Origin: JAUYQR01 sp031415015
GTDB taxonomy: Bacteria > Pseudomonadota > Alphaproteobacteria > Rhodobacterales > Rhodobacteraceae
Assembly (NCBI GenBank): GCA_031415015.1
Contig: JANOQT010000061.1
Coordinates: 1 to 33,780 of the forward strand
Reading direction: 5' to 3'
DNA length: 33,780 nucleotides
Shown: positions 15,005-23,641 of the stretch, one piece after another
Layout of the letters: every line of letters begins with the position of its first letter
How positions within the stretch are numbered: the first letter of the stretch is position 1
Program-made: the position numbers and the translations under genes
The notes under the pieces: model-generated
What the model saw: the letters and a program-made list of their open reading frames with translations, nothing else
Databases searched by the model: none
Told to the model about the DNA's origin: nothing

Positions 15005-15607
15005 ATGGCTTTCACCCTTCCGGACCTTCCCTATGCGCATGATGCGCTGGCCTCGCTCGGCATGTCGAAAGAGACGCTGGAGTATCACCACGACCTGCAC
15101 CACAAGGCCTATGTCGATAACGGCAACAAGCTGATTGCGGGCACCGAATGGGAAGCGAAATCCCTCGACGACATCGTCATGGGCACCTATCAGGCCGGTG
15201 CTGTGGCGCAGAACGGCATCTTTAACAACGCCAGCCAGCACTGGAACCACAACCTGTTCTGGGAAGTGATGGGGCCGGGCGACGCCAAGAAGATGCCGGG
15301 CGCGCTAGAGACTGCCCTGACCGAGGCCTTCGGTTCGGTTGCAAAGTTCAAAGAGGATTTCGCGGCTGCCGGTGCGGGGCAGTTCGGTTCAGGCTGGGCC
15401 TGGCTGGTCAAGGACGCCTCGGGCGCGCTGAAGGTAACCAAGACCGAAAACGGCGTGAACCCGCTGTGCTTTGGCCAGACTGCCCTTCTGGGCTGCGATG
15501 TGTGGGAACATTCCTACTACATTGATTTTCGCAACAAGCGCCCTGCCTACCTGAGCAACTTTCTTGAAAAGCTGGTCAATTGGGAAGCCGTCTCTGCGCG
15601 TCTTTGA
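15005..15607 (+). CDS. sodB: Superoxide dismutase, Fe type
   Basis: A 200-residue cytoplasmic enzyme that dismutates superoxide to oxygen and peroxide. The four metal ligands are present: His28 (LEYHHDLHHKAY), His82 (SQHWNHNLFW), Asp165 and His169 (GCDVWEHSYYIDF). Gln78 before WNH sits where iron enzymes place the second-sphere glutamine, which argues for iron over manganese. A good AGGAG precedes the ATG and an intrinsic terminator follows 22 bp after the stop, so it is probably monocistronic. Confidence 0.96.
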   Translation: MAFTLPDLPYAHDALASLGMSKETLEYHHDLHHKAYVDNGNKLIAGTEWEAKSLDDIVMGTYQAGAVAQNGIFNNASQHWNHNLFWEVMGPGDAKKMPGALETALTEAFGSVAKFKEDFAAAGAGQFGSGWAWLVKDASGALKVTKTENGVNPLCFGQTALLGCDVWEHSYYIDFRNKRPAYLSNFLEKLVNWEAVSARL

Positions 15608-15624
15608 CAGCAAGTCTGACTGAT

Positions 15625-15660
15625 AAAAGGGCCGCCGCAGGCATTGCGGCGGCCTTTTTT
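15625..15660. terminator. Intrinsic terminator, likely bidirectional
   Basis: A 9-bp perfect GC stem (15630-15638 with 15646-15654) with a 7-nt loop is followed by six Ts (15655-15660). On the other strand the run AAAA at 15625-15628 acts as a short U-tract. It separates the convergent sodB and LOG-family genes; the LOG stop codon touches the T-run. Confidence 0.92.
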
Positions 15661-16213
15661 AATGCGGCAACCGGGCGCGAAGGGATGTTTCCAATGTCGC
15701 GATATCGGGCACCACGGTGAACAGGGTACGCACCGAAGGGTCAGCAAAACCTTCGGAAATCACGTGCTCGATCAGGGTGACAAGGGGCTGCCAGTAGCCA
15801 TCGATATCCACCAGACAGATCGGCTTTCTGTGCAGCCCGATCTGCGCCCATGTCAGAACTTCGAAAAACTCGTCCAACGACCCGGCACCGCCCGGCAACA
15901 CCGCGATGGCGTCCGAGTTCATGAACATCACCTTCTTCCGCTCATGCATGTCCTCGGTGATGACCAGAGTGGCAAGATCGCGCTTGCCCTGTTCGCGGTC
16001 CAGCAGGTGGACCGGAATGACCCCCATCGTCGCGGCCCCGGCACCCAGCGCTGCCCGGGCGACCTCGCCCATGATGCCGACGTCGCCAGCCCCGTAAACC
16101 AGCCGCCAGCCATTCGACGCGATGGCCCTGCCCAGGTCGCGTGCGGCAGCGGCGTAGACAGGGCGCGTCCCGGATTTTGCGCCGCAAAAGACGCAGATCG
16201 ACTGCAAGGCCAT
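15659..16213 (-). CDS. LOG/TIGR00730 family Rossmann-fold protein
   Basis: 184 residues. The family contains cytokinin riboside 5'-monophosphate phosphoribohydrolases (LOG), which release base from nucleotide monophosphates; bacterial members may act on AMP. Visible features are the N-terminal ICVFCGAKSG, LVYGAGDVGIMG, MHERKKVMF with the catalytic arginine, and LPGGAGSLDEFFEV matching the PGGxGTxxE signature with Ser in place of Thr. It converges on sodB across the terminator and is divergent from the LysM gene. Confidence 0.9.
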   Translation of the reverse strand: MALQSICVFCGAKSGTRPVYAAAARDLGRAIASNGWRLVYGAGDVGIMGEVARAALGAGAATMGVIPVHLLDREQGKRDLATLVITEDMHERKKVMFMNSDAIAVLPGGAGSLDEFFEVLTWAQIGLHRKPICLVDIDGYWQPLVTLIEHVISEGFADPSVRTLFTVVPDIATLETSLRARLPH

Positions 16214-16314
16214 GAGAATTCCCGAAACTAGTTGCGTTGGGGGACGATATAAAGATTCTTGAGGATAAGGAAAGCAATGCCCCGGAAAAGGGCGATACGA
16301 CAGGAGAGCGGCGG

Positions 16315-17808
16315 ATGTCAGCCTGGAGTGCCTTGAGCGCGGGGACGCGCACGCTGATCTTGACGGTTGGCGGGCTTGCAGTGGTTGGGGTCGGCTATGT
16401 TGGCTGGCAGATCAGTCAGCCTTCGAAAGTGCCGAACCCGGCCGTCAGTGCTGTGGCTGAACTGACCGCGCCACCACCTGAAGCGGAGACTGCTGTTATA
16501 GCCAAGACCGAAACCGCGCCAGAGCCTGCGGTTGCCCCGCAAGCAGTTGCTACCCCAGAGACAAAAGCCGTTCCAGAAGCCGAGGCTGCGCCGGATGCCG
16601 TTCCTGCCAGTGCCCTCCCGGCGGAAGACCTGTCCGACAACCCAGCCGCCTTGCCCGCCGCCCCCCCCAGCTTTGACACTTGGCGGGTGGAGCCGGGGGG
16701 GGGCGCAGTCGTCTCCGGACAGGCAGCACCGGGGTCGCGTGTGGTGGTGCTGGTTGACGGAGCGCCGGTGGCAGAGGTGGACGCCAGCCCTTCCGGCGAA
16801 TTCGCGGCGCTGTTCACATTGCCGCCAAACGACAACGCAAGCTTGATGACACTGACAATGACGCCGCCTGTCGGGCCAGAGGTCATCTCTGACGAGATGG
16901 TCGCGCTGGGCGCAATCACGGGTCCGGACGTTGTTGCCGCAGCACCCGTTCCTGCCGAACCTGACGTCGGCCCGGTGGTGCTGGCACCAGACGTTGCCGA
17001 AGCGACCGCGCCGCCCGCCATCCTGCTGACCGGAGAGGGGGCTGTGGTCCTGCAGGACGAATCCGCGCCGGACCCTGCATTGGCAGCCGCAGTCTCGATC
17101 GACACCATTTCCTACACACCGGATGGCGCGGTGCAACTGGGCGGGCGCGGCACCGGCGGCGCAACCGTGCGCATTTACCTTGATAACAGCCTGCAGCAAT
17201 CGGCCCCCATTTCCGCAGAAGGCCGGTGGCTTGCCACGCTTGGCGACACGCCGCCGGGCATCTACGCGCTGCGGGTTGACCAGCTTGACGCGGCATTAAA
17301 GGTAACTTCGCGCTTCGAGACCCCGTTCAAACGCGAAACGCTGGAGGCGCTGGCGGCGGTTGCCGACACTGCCGAAGAGCCGGTGGCCACGCCGCCTGCG
17401 GCTACTGCTCTGTCGCCCGCAACCGATGATTTGGCCGATCAGACTGCAGAGCCGCGGCCGTCTGTCGACGAACCCGTTGTGCCAGCAGAACCAACCGTGG
17501 CCGCTGCCGCATCTGATACGGTGCCGGATGCCGTCGCACCGCCCGAACCGGAACCCGCAGCATCGGCAGACCTGACCCCGCAACCTGCGCCTGACGCCTT
17601 GGCTGCCGTTGTGGCCGAGCCGGCAAAGGTTCAGCCGGTGACGATCACTGTGCAACCGGGCTTCACGCTTTGGGGGATAGCACAGGCGCAGATGGGCGAC
17701 GGGGTGATGTACGTGCAGGTTTTCGAAGCAAACCGGGACAAGATCAAGGACCCCGACCTGATCTATCCGGGTCAGGTGTTCGCGGTGCCTGAGGGTGACG
17801 GGGGCTGA
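16315..17808 (+). CDS. LysM-domain envelope protein with Ala/Pro/Glu-rich linkers
   Basis: 497 residues from MSAWSALSAG; AGGAGA 7 nt before this ATG fixes the start over an upstream TTG in frame. One N-terminal helix (about 12-32) anchors it in the inner membrane. Two Ig-like modules are suggested by VVSGQAAPGSRVVVLVDG and VQLGGRGTGGATVRIYLD, each followed by a G-x-F/W-x-A strand, and they are separated by long low-complexity Ala/Pro/Glu/Val linkers. The C-terminal LysM (TVQPGFTLWGIAQAQMGDG ... DPDLIYPGQVFAVP) should bind peptidoglycan. Its 3' end overlaps the convergent arsR gene by 37 nt. Confidence 0.88.
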   Translation: MSAWSALSAGTRTLILTVGGLAVVGVGYVGWQISQPSKVPNPAVSAVAELTAPPPEAETAVIAKTETAPEPAVAPQAVATPETKAVPEAEAAPDAVPASALPAEDLSDNPAALPAAPPSFDTWRVEPGGGAVVSGQAAPGSRVVVLVDGAPVAEVDASPSGEFAALFTLPPNDNASLMTLTMTPPVGPEVISDEMVALGAITGPDVVAAAPVPAEPDVGPVVLAPDVAEATAPPAILLTGEGAVVLQDESAPDPALAAAVSIDTISYTPDGAVQLGGRGTGGATVRIYLDNSLQQSAPISAEGRWLATLGDTPPGIYALRVDQLDAALKVTSRFETPFKRETLEALAAVADTAEEPVATPPAATALSPATDDLADQTAEPRPSVDEPVVPAEPTVAAAASDTVPDAVAPPEPEPAASADLTPQPAPDALAAVVAEPAKVQPVTITVQPGFTLWGIAQAQMGDGVMYVQVFEANRDKIKDPDLIYPGQVFAVPEGDGG

Positions 17809-18164
17809 ACCCGCCCGGTTCCTGCAGCACTTTGGCGCGTGGCAGAGCCATGCGCGCAAGCGGCCAACACTTCGGGGTGATCCCTGCAGCAGTCGTTCAG
17901 CAAGTAGGAGATGGTTTGTCCTATTCCCCGCGCATCGACTGAATAAATGACATTGCGCGCTGATCTGCGCGACCTGATCAGCCCGGCTTGTTCCAGTGCT
18001 GACAGGTGAAACGACAGCCGCGGCGCCGCCAGCCCCAGGGCTTGCGCAAGCTGACCGGCTGGCATACCGACTTCGCCGTGCGGCATAAGCATGCGAACGA
18101 GGTCAAGCCGCGTTTCATGCGCCAGTGCCGACAGGGCAGCCAAGACTTTACTTTGCTCCATCAT
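17772..18164 (-). CDS. ArsR-family metalloid/metal-responsive repressor
   Basis: 130 residues with the ArsR winged helix: FHLSALEQAGLIRSRRSARNVIYSVD covers the recognition helix and wing (quoted in two parts elsewhere: FHLSALEQAGLIRS at 52-65). No N-terminal CVC metal box is seen. Instead, Cys92, Cys93 and Cys103 at the C-terminus (NDCCRDHPEVLAAC) form the spacing class known for As(III) sensing in acidithiobacillus-type ArsR. Start is ATG 18164 or 18161. It is divergent from the Atm1-type exporter, with a TTCAAC/GTTGAA inverted repeat at its start codon, so it probably represses itself and the exporter. The tail is Ser/Gly/Pro-rich and runs into the LysM gene. Confidence 0.88.
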   Translation of the reverse strand: MMEQSKVLAALSALAHETRLDLVRMLMPHGEVGMPAGQLAQALGLAAPRLSFHLSALEQAGLIRSRRSARNVIYSVDARGIGQTISYLLNDCCRDHPEVLAACAHGSATRQSAAGTGRVQPPSPSGTANT

Positions 18165-18187
18165 TCAACTATTCAAGAAACGTTGAA
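18164..18187. promoter_or_regulatory. Candidate ArsR operator
   Basis: TTCAAC (18164-18169) and GTTGAA (18182-18187) form a perfect 6-bp inverted repeat with a 12-bp spacer, and an extra TTCAA (18172-18176) lies inside it. AT-rich TTCAA/TTGAA half-sites are common in ArsR/SmtB operators. The site starts on the arsR start codon and lies about 70 bp before the exporter ATG. Confidence 0.55.
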
Positions 18188-18254
18188 ATATTGATAGCCG
18201 AACCCGGATCGTCATGCAATGACCGTTGCTACGGACGGGGACAAGGAACCAGCC

Positions 18255-20084
18255 ATGCGCCGATCCACTGCCACCTCTGCCGACATCCCGGCGAAACCCG
18301 CGTCGGGCCTGCACACCATGCGCAGGGTGCTGCCCTATCTTTGGCCCGAAGGCCAGCCGTGGGTCAAACGGCGGGTGATCCTGGCGCTCGCCTTGTTGCT
18401 TGCGGCCAAACTGGTTTCGGTGACGACGCCGTGGATCTACAAACTTGCGGTGGACAATCTGTCGGGGGTCGCGCCGGATCCCGGGATGATGCTTGGGCTT
18501 GGCGCGGTGGGTCTGGTGGTGGCCTACGGATTGGCGCGGCTGGGCACGGTGATCTTTGGCGAGATGCGCGATGCGGTGTTTGTGCGGGTCGGTCAGCGGG
18601 CGATCCGGCGCCTGGCGATCGAGACGTTCACCCATATCCACCAGCTGAGCCTGCGCTACCACATCACCCGCAAGACAGGCGGCCTCAGCCGGGTGATCGA
18701 ACGCGGGGTCAAGGGCGTCGATTTCCTGTTGCGATTCATGCTGTTTTCCATCGGGCCGCTTATTCTGGAACTGACCATGGTGTCGGTGATCTTCGCGGTC
18801 GTCTTCGGCTGGGAATATGCGGCTGTCGTCATGGTCACCATCGCGTTGTACGTGACCTTTACCTTCAAGGTCACCGAATGGCGGGTGAAACTGCGGCGCG
18901 AGATGAACGATCAGGACACTGACGCCAACCAGAAGGCGATCGACAGCCTGCTGAACTTTGAAACCGTCAAGTATTTCAACGCCGAAGCACGTGAAGCCAG
19001 CCGTTACGACGGAGCGATGCAGCGCTATGAGACTGCAGCGGTCAAGACTGGCCTTTCGCTCAGTTTCCTCAATGTCGGACAAAGTGCCCTGATCACCTCC
19101 GGCCTTGTCATTGTCATGGCAATGAGTGCGCGGGGCGTGCAGGCGGGCACCCTGACGGTGGGCGATTTCGTGATGGTCAACGCTTACATGATCCAGATCA
19201 CAATGCCGCTGAACTTCCTTGGTACGGTCTACCGCGAAATCCGGCAGGCGCTGGTCGATATGGGCGAGATGTTTGGCCTGCTGGGCCAGCCTGCTGAAGT
19301 CAAGGATGCGCCGGATGCGCCTGATCTGAAGGTCAGCGGTGGCGAGGTGGTCTTCGACAACGTGATGTTCAGCTACGAGTCTGAGCGGGAGATCCTGAAG
19401 GGCATCAGTTTCCGCGTCGGGCCGGGTCAGCGCATTGCGCTGGTTGGCACGTCGGGGTCGGGCAAATCCACCATAGGGCGGCTGTTGTTCAGGTTCTATG
19501 ACATCACTGGCGGTGCGATCACGATTGACGGTCAGGATGTCCGGGACGTGACGCAGACGTCCCTGCATGCGGTGATCGGGGTGGTTCCGCAGGATACCGT
19601 GCTATTCAACGACACCGTCTATTACAACATCGCCTACGGTCGGTCTGAGGCCAGTCGCGAAGAGGTCGAGGCGGCAGCGAAAGCGGCCAGGATCCACGAC
19701 TTCGTGGTCAGCCTGCCAGACGGCTATGACACCACGGTCGGCGAGCGCGGCCTGAAACTGTCGGGCGGCGAAAAGCAAAGGGTGGGCATTGCGCGGACCC
19801 TGCTGAAGAACCCGCCGATCCTGATTCTGGACGAGGCGACCAGTGCGCTGGACACCCAGACCGAGCGTTCGATCCAGGATAGCCTGCGTGAGATGGGACA
19901 GGGCCGCAGCGTCATCACCATCGCGCACCGCTTGTCGACGATTGCAGACGCCGACCAGATCATCGTGCTGGAAGAAGGCCGCATCGTCGAACAGGGCCGG
20001 CATGAGGAACTGTTGGCGCGCAAGGGTCGGTATGCCGCGATGTGGGACCGCCAGTCGGCTGAGGAAGAGCAAGAGGCCGCCTGA
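18255..20084 (+). CDS. ABC exporter of the Atm1/HMT1 type (fused membrane and ATPase domains)
   Basis: 609 residues, working as a homodimer in the inner membrane. Six helices occupy about 40-310, with the Atm1-family segment NQKAIDSLLNFETVKYFN near the glutathione pocket. The ATPase has Walker A GTSGSGKST, Q-loop GVVPQDTVLF, signature LSGGEKQR, Walker B ILILDEATSALD and switch IAHRLST. Bacterial Atm1 proteins export glutathione disulfide and metal-glutathione adducts. Start MRRSTATS was chosen for its AAGGAA site; an ATG 36 bp upstream is possible. Pairing with an ArsR regulator suggests induction by metal or metalloid, an inference. Confidence 0.92.
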   Translation: MRRSTATSADIPAKPASGLHTMRRVLPYLWPEGQPWVKRRVILALALLLAAKLVSVTTPWIYKLAVDNLSGVAPDPGMMLGLGAVGLVVAYGLARLGTVIFGEMRDAVFVRVGQRAIRRLAIETFTHIHQLSLRYHITRKTGGLSRVIERGVKGVDFLLRFMLFSIGPLILELTMVSVIFAVVFGWEYAAVVMVTIALYVTFTFKVTEWRVKLRREMNDQDTDANQKAIDSLLNFETVKYFNAEAREASRYDGAMQRYETAAVKTGLSLSFLNVGQSALITSGLVIVMAMSARGVQAGTLTVGDFVMVNAYMIQITMPLNFLGTVYREIRQALVDMGEMFGLLGQPAEVKDAPDAPDLKVSGGEVVFDNVMFSYESEREILKGISFRVGPGQRIALVGTSGSGKSTIGRLLFRFYDITGGAITIDGQDVRDVTQTSLHAVIGVVPQDTVLFNDTVYYNIAYGRSEASREEVEAAAKAARIHDFVVSLPDGYDTTVGERGLKLSGGEKQRVGIARTLLKNPPILILDEATSALDTQTERSIQDSLREMGQGRSVITIAHRLSTIADADQIIVLEEGRIVEQGRHEELLARKGRYAAMWDRQSAEEEQEAA

Positions 20085-20128
20085 CCTCGCAGTCCCGTGA
20101 ACCGGCGAAGATGACAGGCTTTTTCCTT

Positions 20129-20142
20129 TGACCGCCCGGTCA
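20129..20142. other. Short perfect palindrome before the caspase-like gene
   Basis: TGACCG-CC-CGGTCA lies 40 bp before the ATG at 20182. It may be a protein site or a weak hairpin. Nothing else supports a role. Confidence 0.3.
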
Positions 20143-20181
20143 GCTTTGGCCAGACTGCCGCCAGCACAAGGGGGTGGCTTG

Positions 20182-23100
20182 ATGCTGCGGCGGTTGGGCG
20201 TGATTTTGCTGCTTTGGTTCGGGCTGGCGACATCGGCGCTGGCCGACCGGCGCGTGGCGTTGGTGCTGGCGGCCGAGGATTACAAACTGATCCGCCCGCT
20301 GGATAATCCGGCCAATGACGCCCGCGCAATGGAAGCGCTTCTTGAAAAGCTGGATTTCGAGGTCTTTATCGAGACTGACCGCGACCTGCGCCGGATGCGC
20401 CGCGCACTGGATGATTTCCGCGAGGATGCTGCGGGGTCTGACGTGGCACTGGTATTCTTTGCCGGGCATGGCGTGGCGCTTGACGGGGTGAACTACCTTT
20501 TGCCGACGGATGCCGATGCGGGGTCTGCGGTCAGTCTGGCCGAGACTGCGCTGCCGCTGGCCGAGGTGCAGGATGCACTGCGGGCCGTGGCCCCGGTGTC
20601 CATCGTGCTGCTGGATGCGTGTCGGGACAACCCATTTGCGGGCGGTGGCACCGACGGCCGTGGGGCGGCGGCGCTGGGCGATGACCCGCCTACCGCGCCG
20701 AAAGCCGCCCCCGGCCTTGGTCGGATTGGGCGCGCTGACGGCGTGCTGTTCGCCTTCGCAGCGGCCCCGAATGAAACCGCATCGGATGGCGAGGAGGAAA
20801 ACTCCCCCTTCACTGCGGCCTTGGTGCGCCATTTCGGCACGCCGGGGGTGGAAATGCGCACGGCGCTGACGCTGGTGCAGCAGGACGTTTATGATCGCAG
20901 CCGTGGCAAGCAACTGCCCTATATCGAAAGTGGGCTGCCGGAACTGGAGTTCATTTCGGGCGAGGGCGTGCTGCCGGAACGCGACCAGTTGTTGATCGCC
21001 ATGGCGGATATGACGCCCGACTTGCGGGCCGAGGTGGAAACGCTTGCGGCTGCACGCGATATGCCGCTGGCCCCGCTGTATGCGGCGCTGCTGTCCGGCG
21101 ATCTGGGCGACCAGACTCCGGAAGAACGCGCCCGCCTGCTGCTTGAAGCCGCCAGTTCCTACGAGACCTTCCAGTCCGAGTTGCAGCGCTTTCGCTCCGA
21201 CGACCCGCGCGTGGCCGATCTGCGCAAACGCGCCGAAGAACAGCTGAGCCTTGGTGCCTTTGATGCCGCGCGGTCGCTGTTGACCGAAGCGGCCGAAATT
21301 GACGCCACGGCCCGGACCTCGATCCGTGAAACTTACCTGTCGCGCACCGTATCCGAAGCCGCGACCCATGTGCTGAATGCCAACGCCGCACGGACCGACC
21401 TGCGCTATGATCTGGCGATTTCCGACTTGGCAAAGGCGGTGGCACTGTATGCCGAAGTGGCCGATCAGGAGATCGACCGCGACACCCGGTTTTCCTACAT
21501 GGAAGCGCTGTCCGCACAGGGCGAGTTGCAGCTTGTGGCAGGAAACACTCAGGCAGCGTTGACGTCGTTCATGGCGCGCAGCGACTTTGCGCAGGCTCAG
21601 GTGGAGGCGGACCCTTCCGATGTCGGCTGGGTGCGAGAACTGATCTGGTCGCTGAACAGCGTCGGCAATGTACTTCTGCAGCAGGGCTACCTGAAGGAAG
21701 CCGAGGCCGCTTACAGCAGCGCGTTGGAGTTTTCGCAGTGGCAGGCCGACCTGTCGCCCGACGACCCCGACCTGATGCGGGACCGTCAGGTGGCGCGCAA
21801 CAAGGTCGGTGAAATCCGCTTTGCCCAGAACGATTTCCCCGGTGCATTGCAGGCGCATCAGGAGGCGCTGCAGATCGCTGAGAAGCTGCTGGAGGCCTAT
21901 CCGGGCAACGTGACCTACCGGCGCGATGTGTCTTTCACGCAAGAACGCATTGGTGACGTTCTGGTGGCGATGGTCGACAAGGAAGGCGCGCGCGCGGCGT
22001 TCTCCATCTCGCTGCAATTGACCGAAGAGCTTGCCGCCGAGTTTCCCGGCGACGAAGAAATCCGCCGCGACCTGTCGGTCAGCTATGAACGGATCGGCGA
22101 TACGTTCATCGCTGACGGGGAGTATGACGGCGGGCTTGAGACCTACGGCAAGGCGCTTGCCATCCGCGAGGAACTGGCGGCCCTTGATCCTGATAACAAG
22201 CTGCGTCAGCGCGATCTGTCGGTCACATTCGAGCGGATCGGGGACATAAACGCCTTGCGCGGTGATACCGAATCTGCCCTGCTTGCACATCAGGCGGCTG
22301 TCGCGATCCGTGAAAAGCTGGCGGCGCTGGACCCCACCAACATGCTTTGGCAGCGCGACTTGTCGGTCAGTCATGAACGGTTGGGTGATCTGTACATCAC
22401 CCTCAATGATCTGGTGGCCGCTCTGGCCGCACATGAACGCTCGCGCTCGTTGCGCGAGGGGATCGTGGCGCTGGATCCGCAAAACCTGCCGCGTCAGCGC
22501 GATCTTGGGGTGGCGCTGGAAAGGGTCGGCGACGTCAAGCTGTCAATGGGGGACCGCGACGGAGCGTTGCAGTTGCAGCAACAGGCGCTTGATCTGCGCC
22601 GGTCCTTGGCGGCGGCGGACCCGTCCGTGGCGCAGTACCGCCGCGACGTGACGTTTTCGCTGGCAAAGATCGCCGAGATCCATACAGCCGACCGCAACCT
22701 TGCTTTGGCCGAACCGCTTTACGCCGAAGCGACCGCCCTGCGGGAAGACCTGTTGGCCGCGATGCCAAATGACGTGAATGCCCTGCGCGAGCTGTCCATC
22801 GTGCAGAACCTGCATGCCGAGGTTCTTCTTGGCCTGTCCCGACCGGCGGACGCGCTGCAAATTGCCCAGCGGTCATTGGCAACGGTGGATCGACTGCTGT
22901 CGGTTGCGCCTGACGTAGGTGAGCATATCCACGACCGGCTGGTAACTTTGAACCGCCTCGGAGATGCTCAGGTTGCGCTGGGGGATCACGCGGCGGCTGC
23001 CAAGACCTTCGGCGCAATGGTCCAGATGGGCAACGGCCTGCTCGACATCGATGCCTACAGTACATCGTGGGCGAATGATCTGGCGCTGGCTCTGGCGCGG

Positions 23101-23538
23101 CTGGGGGATGCGCAACTGGCAATAGACGATCTGCCCGGCGCCCTGAAAAGCCATCAGGATTGCCTGACCCTGCGCGATTGGCTGGTCCAGCAGGACACCA
23201 GCAATGATATCTGGTATCGCAACCTCGCCGTCAGCTACGAGCGTGTTGGCACCGTGCTGTCGTCGCAGGGCGATCTCCAGACTGCTCTGAACAATCAGGA
23301 CCAGAGCCTGACCATGATGCGCGATCTTGCCGCCGCATTTCCGGACGATCCGTGGTACAAGATCGACCTGATCCGCGCGCTGGATCTGAAGGCCACGCTG
23401 TTGCAGGACGGTACGGCAGAAAATCAGGAGGCGCTGGCCATACTGGAAGAGATGCGCGCCAATGGTACGCTTCCCGATGGATACGAAGAGTGGATCCCTG
23501 CGTTCCGCAAGACATTGGGCCTGCCACCGGAATTCTGA
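20182..23538 (+). CDS. Exported caspase-like (C14) protein with a long helical repeat array
   Basis: 1118 residues. AAGGGGG before the ATG and the signal peptide LGVILLLWFGLATSALA (cleavage after Ala21) fix the start and indicate export. Residues 24-265 form a caspase-type p20 fold: strand ALVLAAEDY, His96 in VFFAGHG, and Cys147 in LLDACRDNPF, the His/Cys dyad of clan CD peptidases. The rest is helical. At least twelve 48-residue units follow one another between about 484 and 1059 with consensus RDLSVxxERIGD near each start. Such repeats usually bind partners. The peptidase specificity and target are unknown; it could also be a scaffold. Confidence 0.85.
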   Translation: MLRRLGVILLLWFGLATSALADRRVALVLAAEDYKLIRPLDNPANDARAMEALLEKLDFEVFIETDRDLRRMRRALDDFREDAAGSDVALVFFAGHGVALDGVNYLLPTDADAGSAVSLAETALPLAEVQDALRAVAPVSIVLLDACRDNPFAGGGTDGRGAAALGDDPPTAPKAAPGLGRIGRADGVLFAFAAAPNETASDGEEENSPFTAALVRHFGTPGVEMRTALTLVQQDVYDRSRGKQLPYIESGLPELEFISGEGVLPERDQLLIAMADMTPDLRAEVETLAAARDMPLAPLYAALLSGDLGDQTPEERARLLLEAASSYETFQSELQRFRSDDPRVADLRKRAEEQLSLGAFDAARSLLTEAAEIDATARTSIRETYLSRTVSEAATHVLNANAARTDLRYDLAISDLAKAVALYAEVADQEIDRDTRFSYMEALSAQGELQLVAGNTQAALTSFMARSDFAQAQVEADPSDVGWVRELIWSLNSVGNVLLQQGYLKEAEAAYSSALEFSQWQADLSPDDPDLMRDRQVARNKVGEIRFAQNDFPGALQAHQEALQIAEKLLEAYPGNVTYRRDVSFTQERIGDVLVAMVDKEGARAAFSISLQLTEELAAEFPGDEEIRRDLSVSYERIGDTFIADGEYDGGLETYGKALAIREELAALDPDNKLRQRDLSVTFERIGDINALRGDTESALLAHQAAVAIREKLAALDPTNMLWQRDLSVSHERLGDLYITLNDLVAALAAHERSRSLREGIVALDPQNLPRQRDLGVALERVGDVKLSMGDRDGALQLQQQALDLRRSLAAADPSVAQYRRDVTFSLAKIAEIHTADRNLALAEPLYAEATALREDLLAAMPNDVNALRELSIVQNLHAEVLLGLSRPADALQIAQRSLATVDRLLSVAPDVGEHIHDRLVTLNRLGDAQVALGDHAAAAKTFGAMVQMGNGLLDIDAYSTSWANDLALALARLGDAQLAIDDLPGALKSHQDCLTLRDWLVQQDTSNDIWYRNLAVSYERVGTVLSSQGDLQTALNNQDQSLTMMRDLAAAFPDDPWYKIDLIRALDLKATLLQDGTAENQEALAILEEMRANGTLPDGYEEWIPAFRKTLGLPPEF
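21631..23358 (+). repeat. Twelve-unit 144-bp (48-residue) coding repeat array
   Basis: The element x-R-D-L-S-V-x-x-E-R-[IV]-G-D begins at codons 21631, 21775, 21919, 22063, 22207, 22351, 22495, 22639, 22783, 22927, 23071 and 23215, exactly 144 bp apart with no insertion or deletion. Unit starts include RRDVSFTQERIGD, RRDLSVSYERIGD, QRDLSVTFERIGD and QRDLSVSHERLGD. Two flanking positions (21487, RFSYMEALSAQGE; 23359, KIDLIRALDLKAT) fit the same phase more weakly. The DNA copies are diverged, so this is an old array under constraint. Confidence 0.88.
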
Positions 23539-23641
23539 CCGGTGGTCCGGGCCGATCTGGGCCACTCCGGGCCGGGCAGGGCTTGGCAACATCGGCGCTT
23601 TGCCTGTAAGACGGGGCAAAGCGGAATACGAGGCAAGAGCG

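Noticed and set aside
18165..19568. A 467-codon antisense frame under the ABC exporter
   Set aside because: Low-complexity charged sequence opposite well-conserved transporter motifs.
20140..22482. A 780-codon antisense frame under the caspase-like gene
   Set aside because: High-GC codon bias opens long antisense frames; this one is His/Gln/Arg-rich, has no domains and no ribosome site. The sense strand has a signal peptide, catalytic dyad and repeats.
21631..23358. The 144-bp array as a recent tandem duplication or assembly artefact
   Set aside because: The units are strongly diverged in DNA and protein and share only a short consensus, so they are old repeats within one gene.
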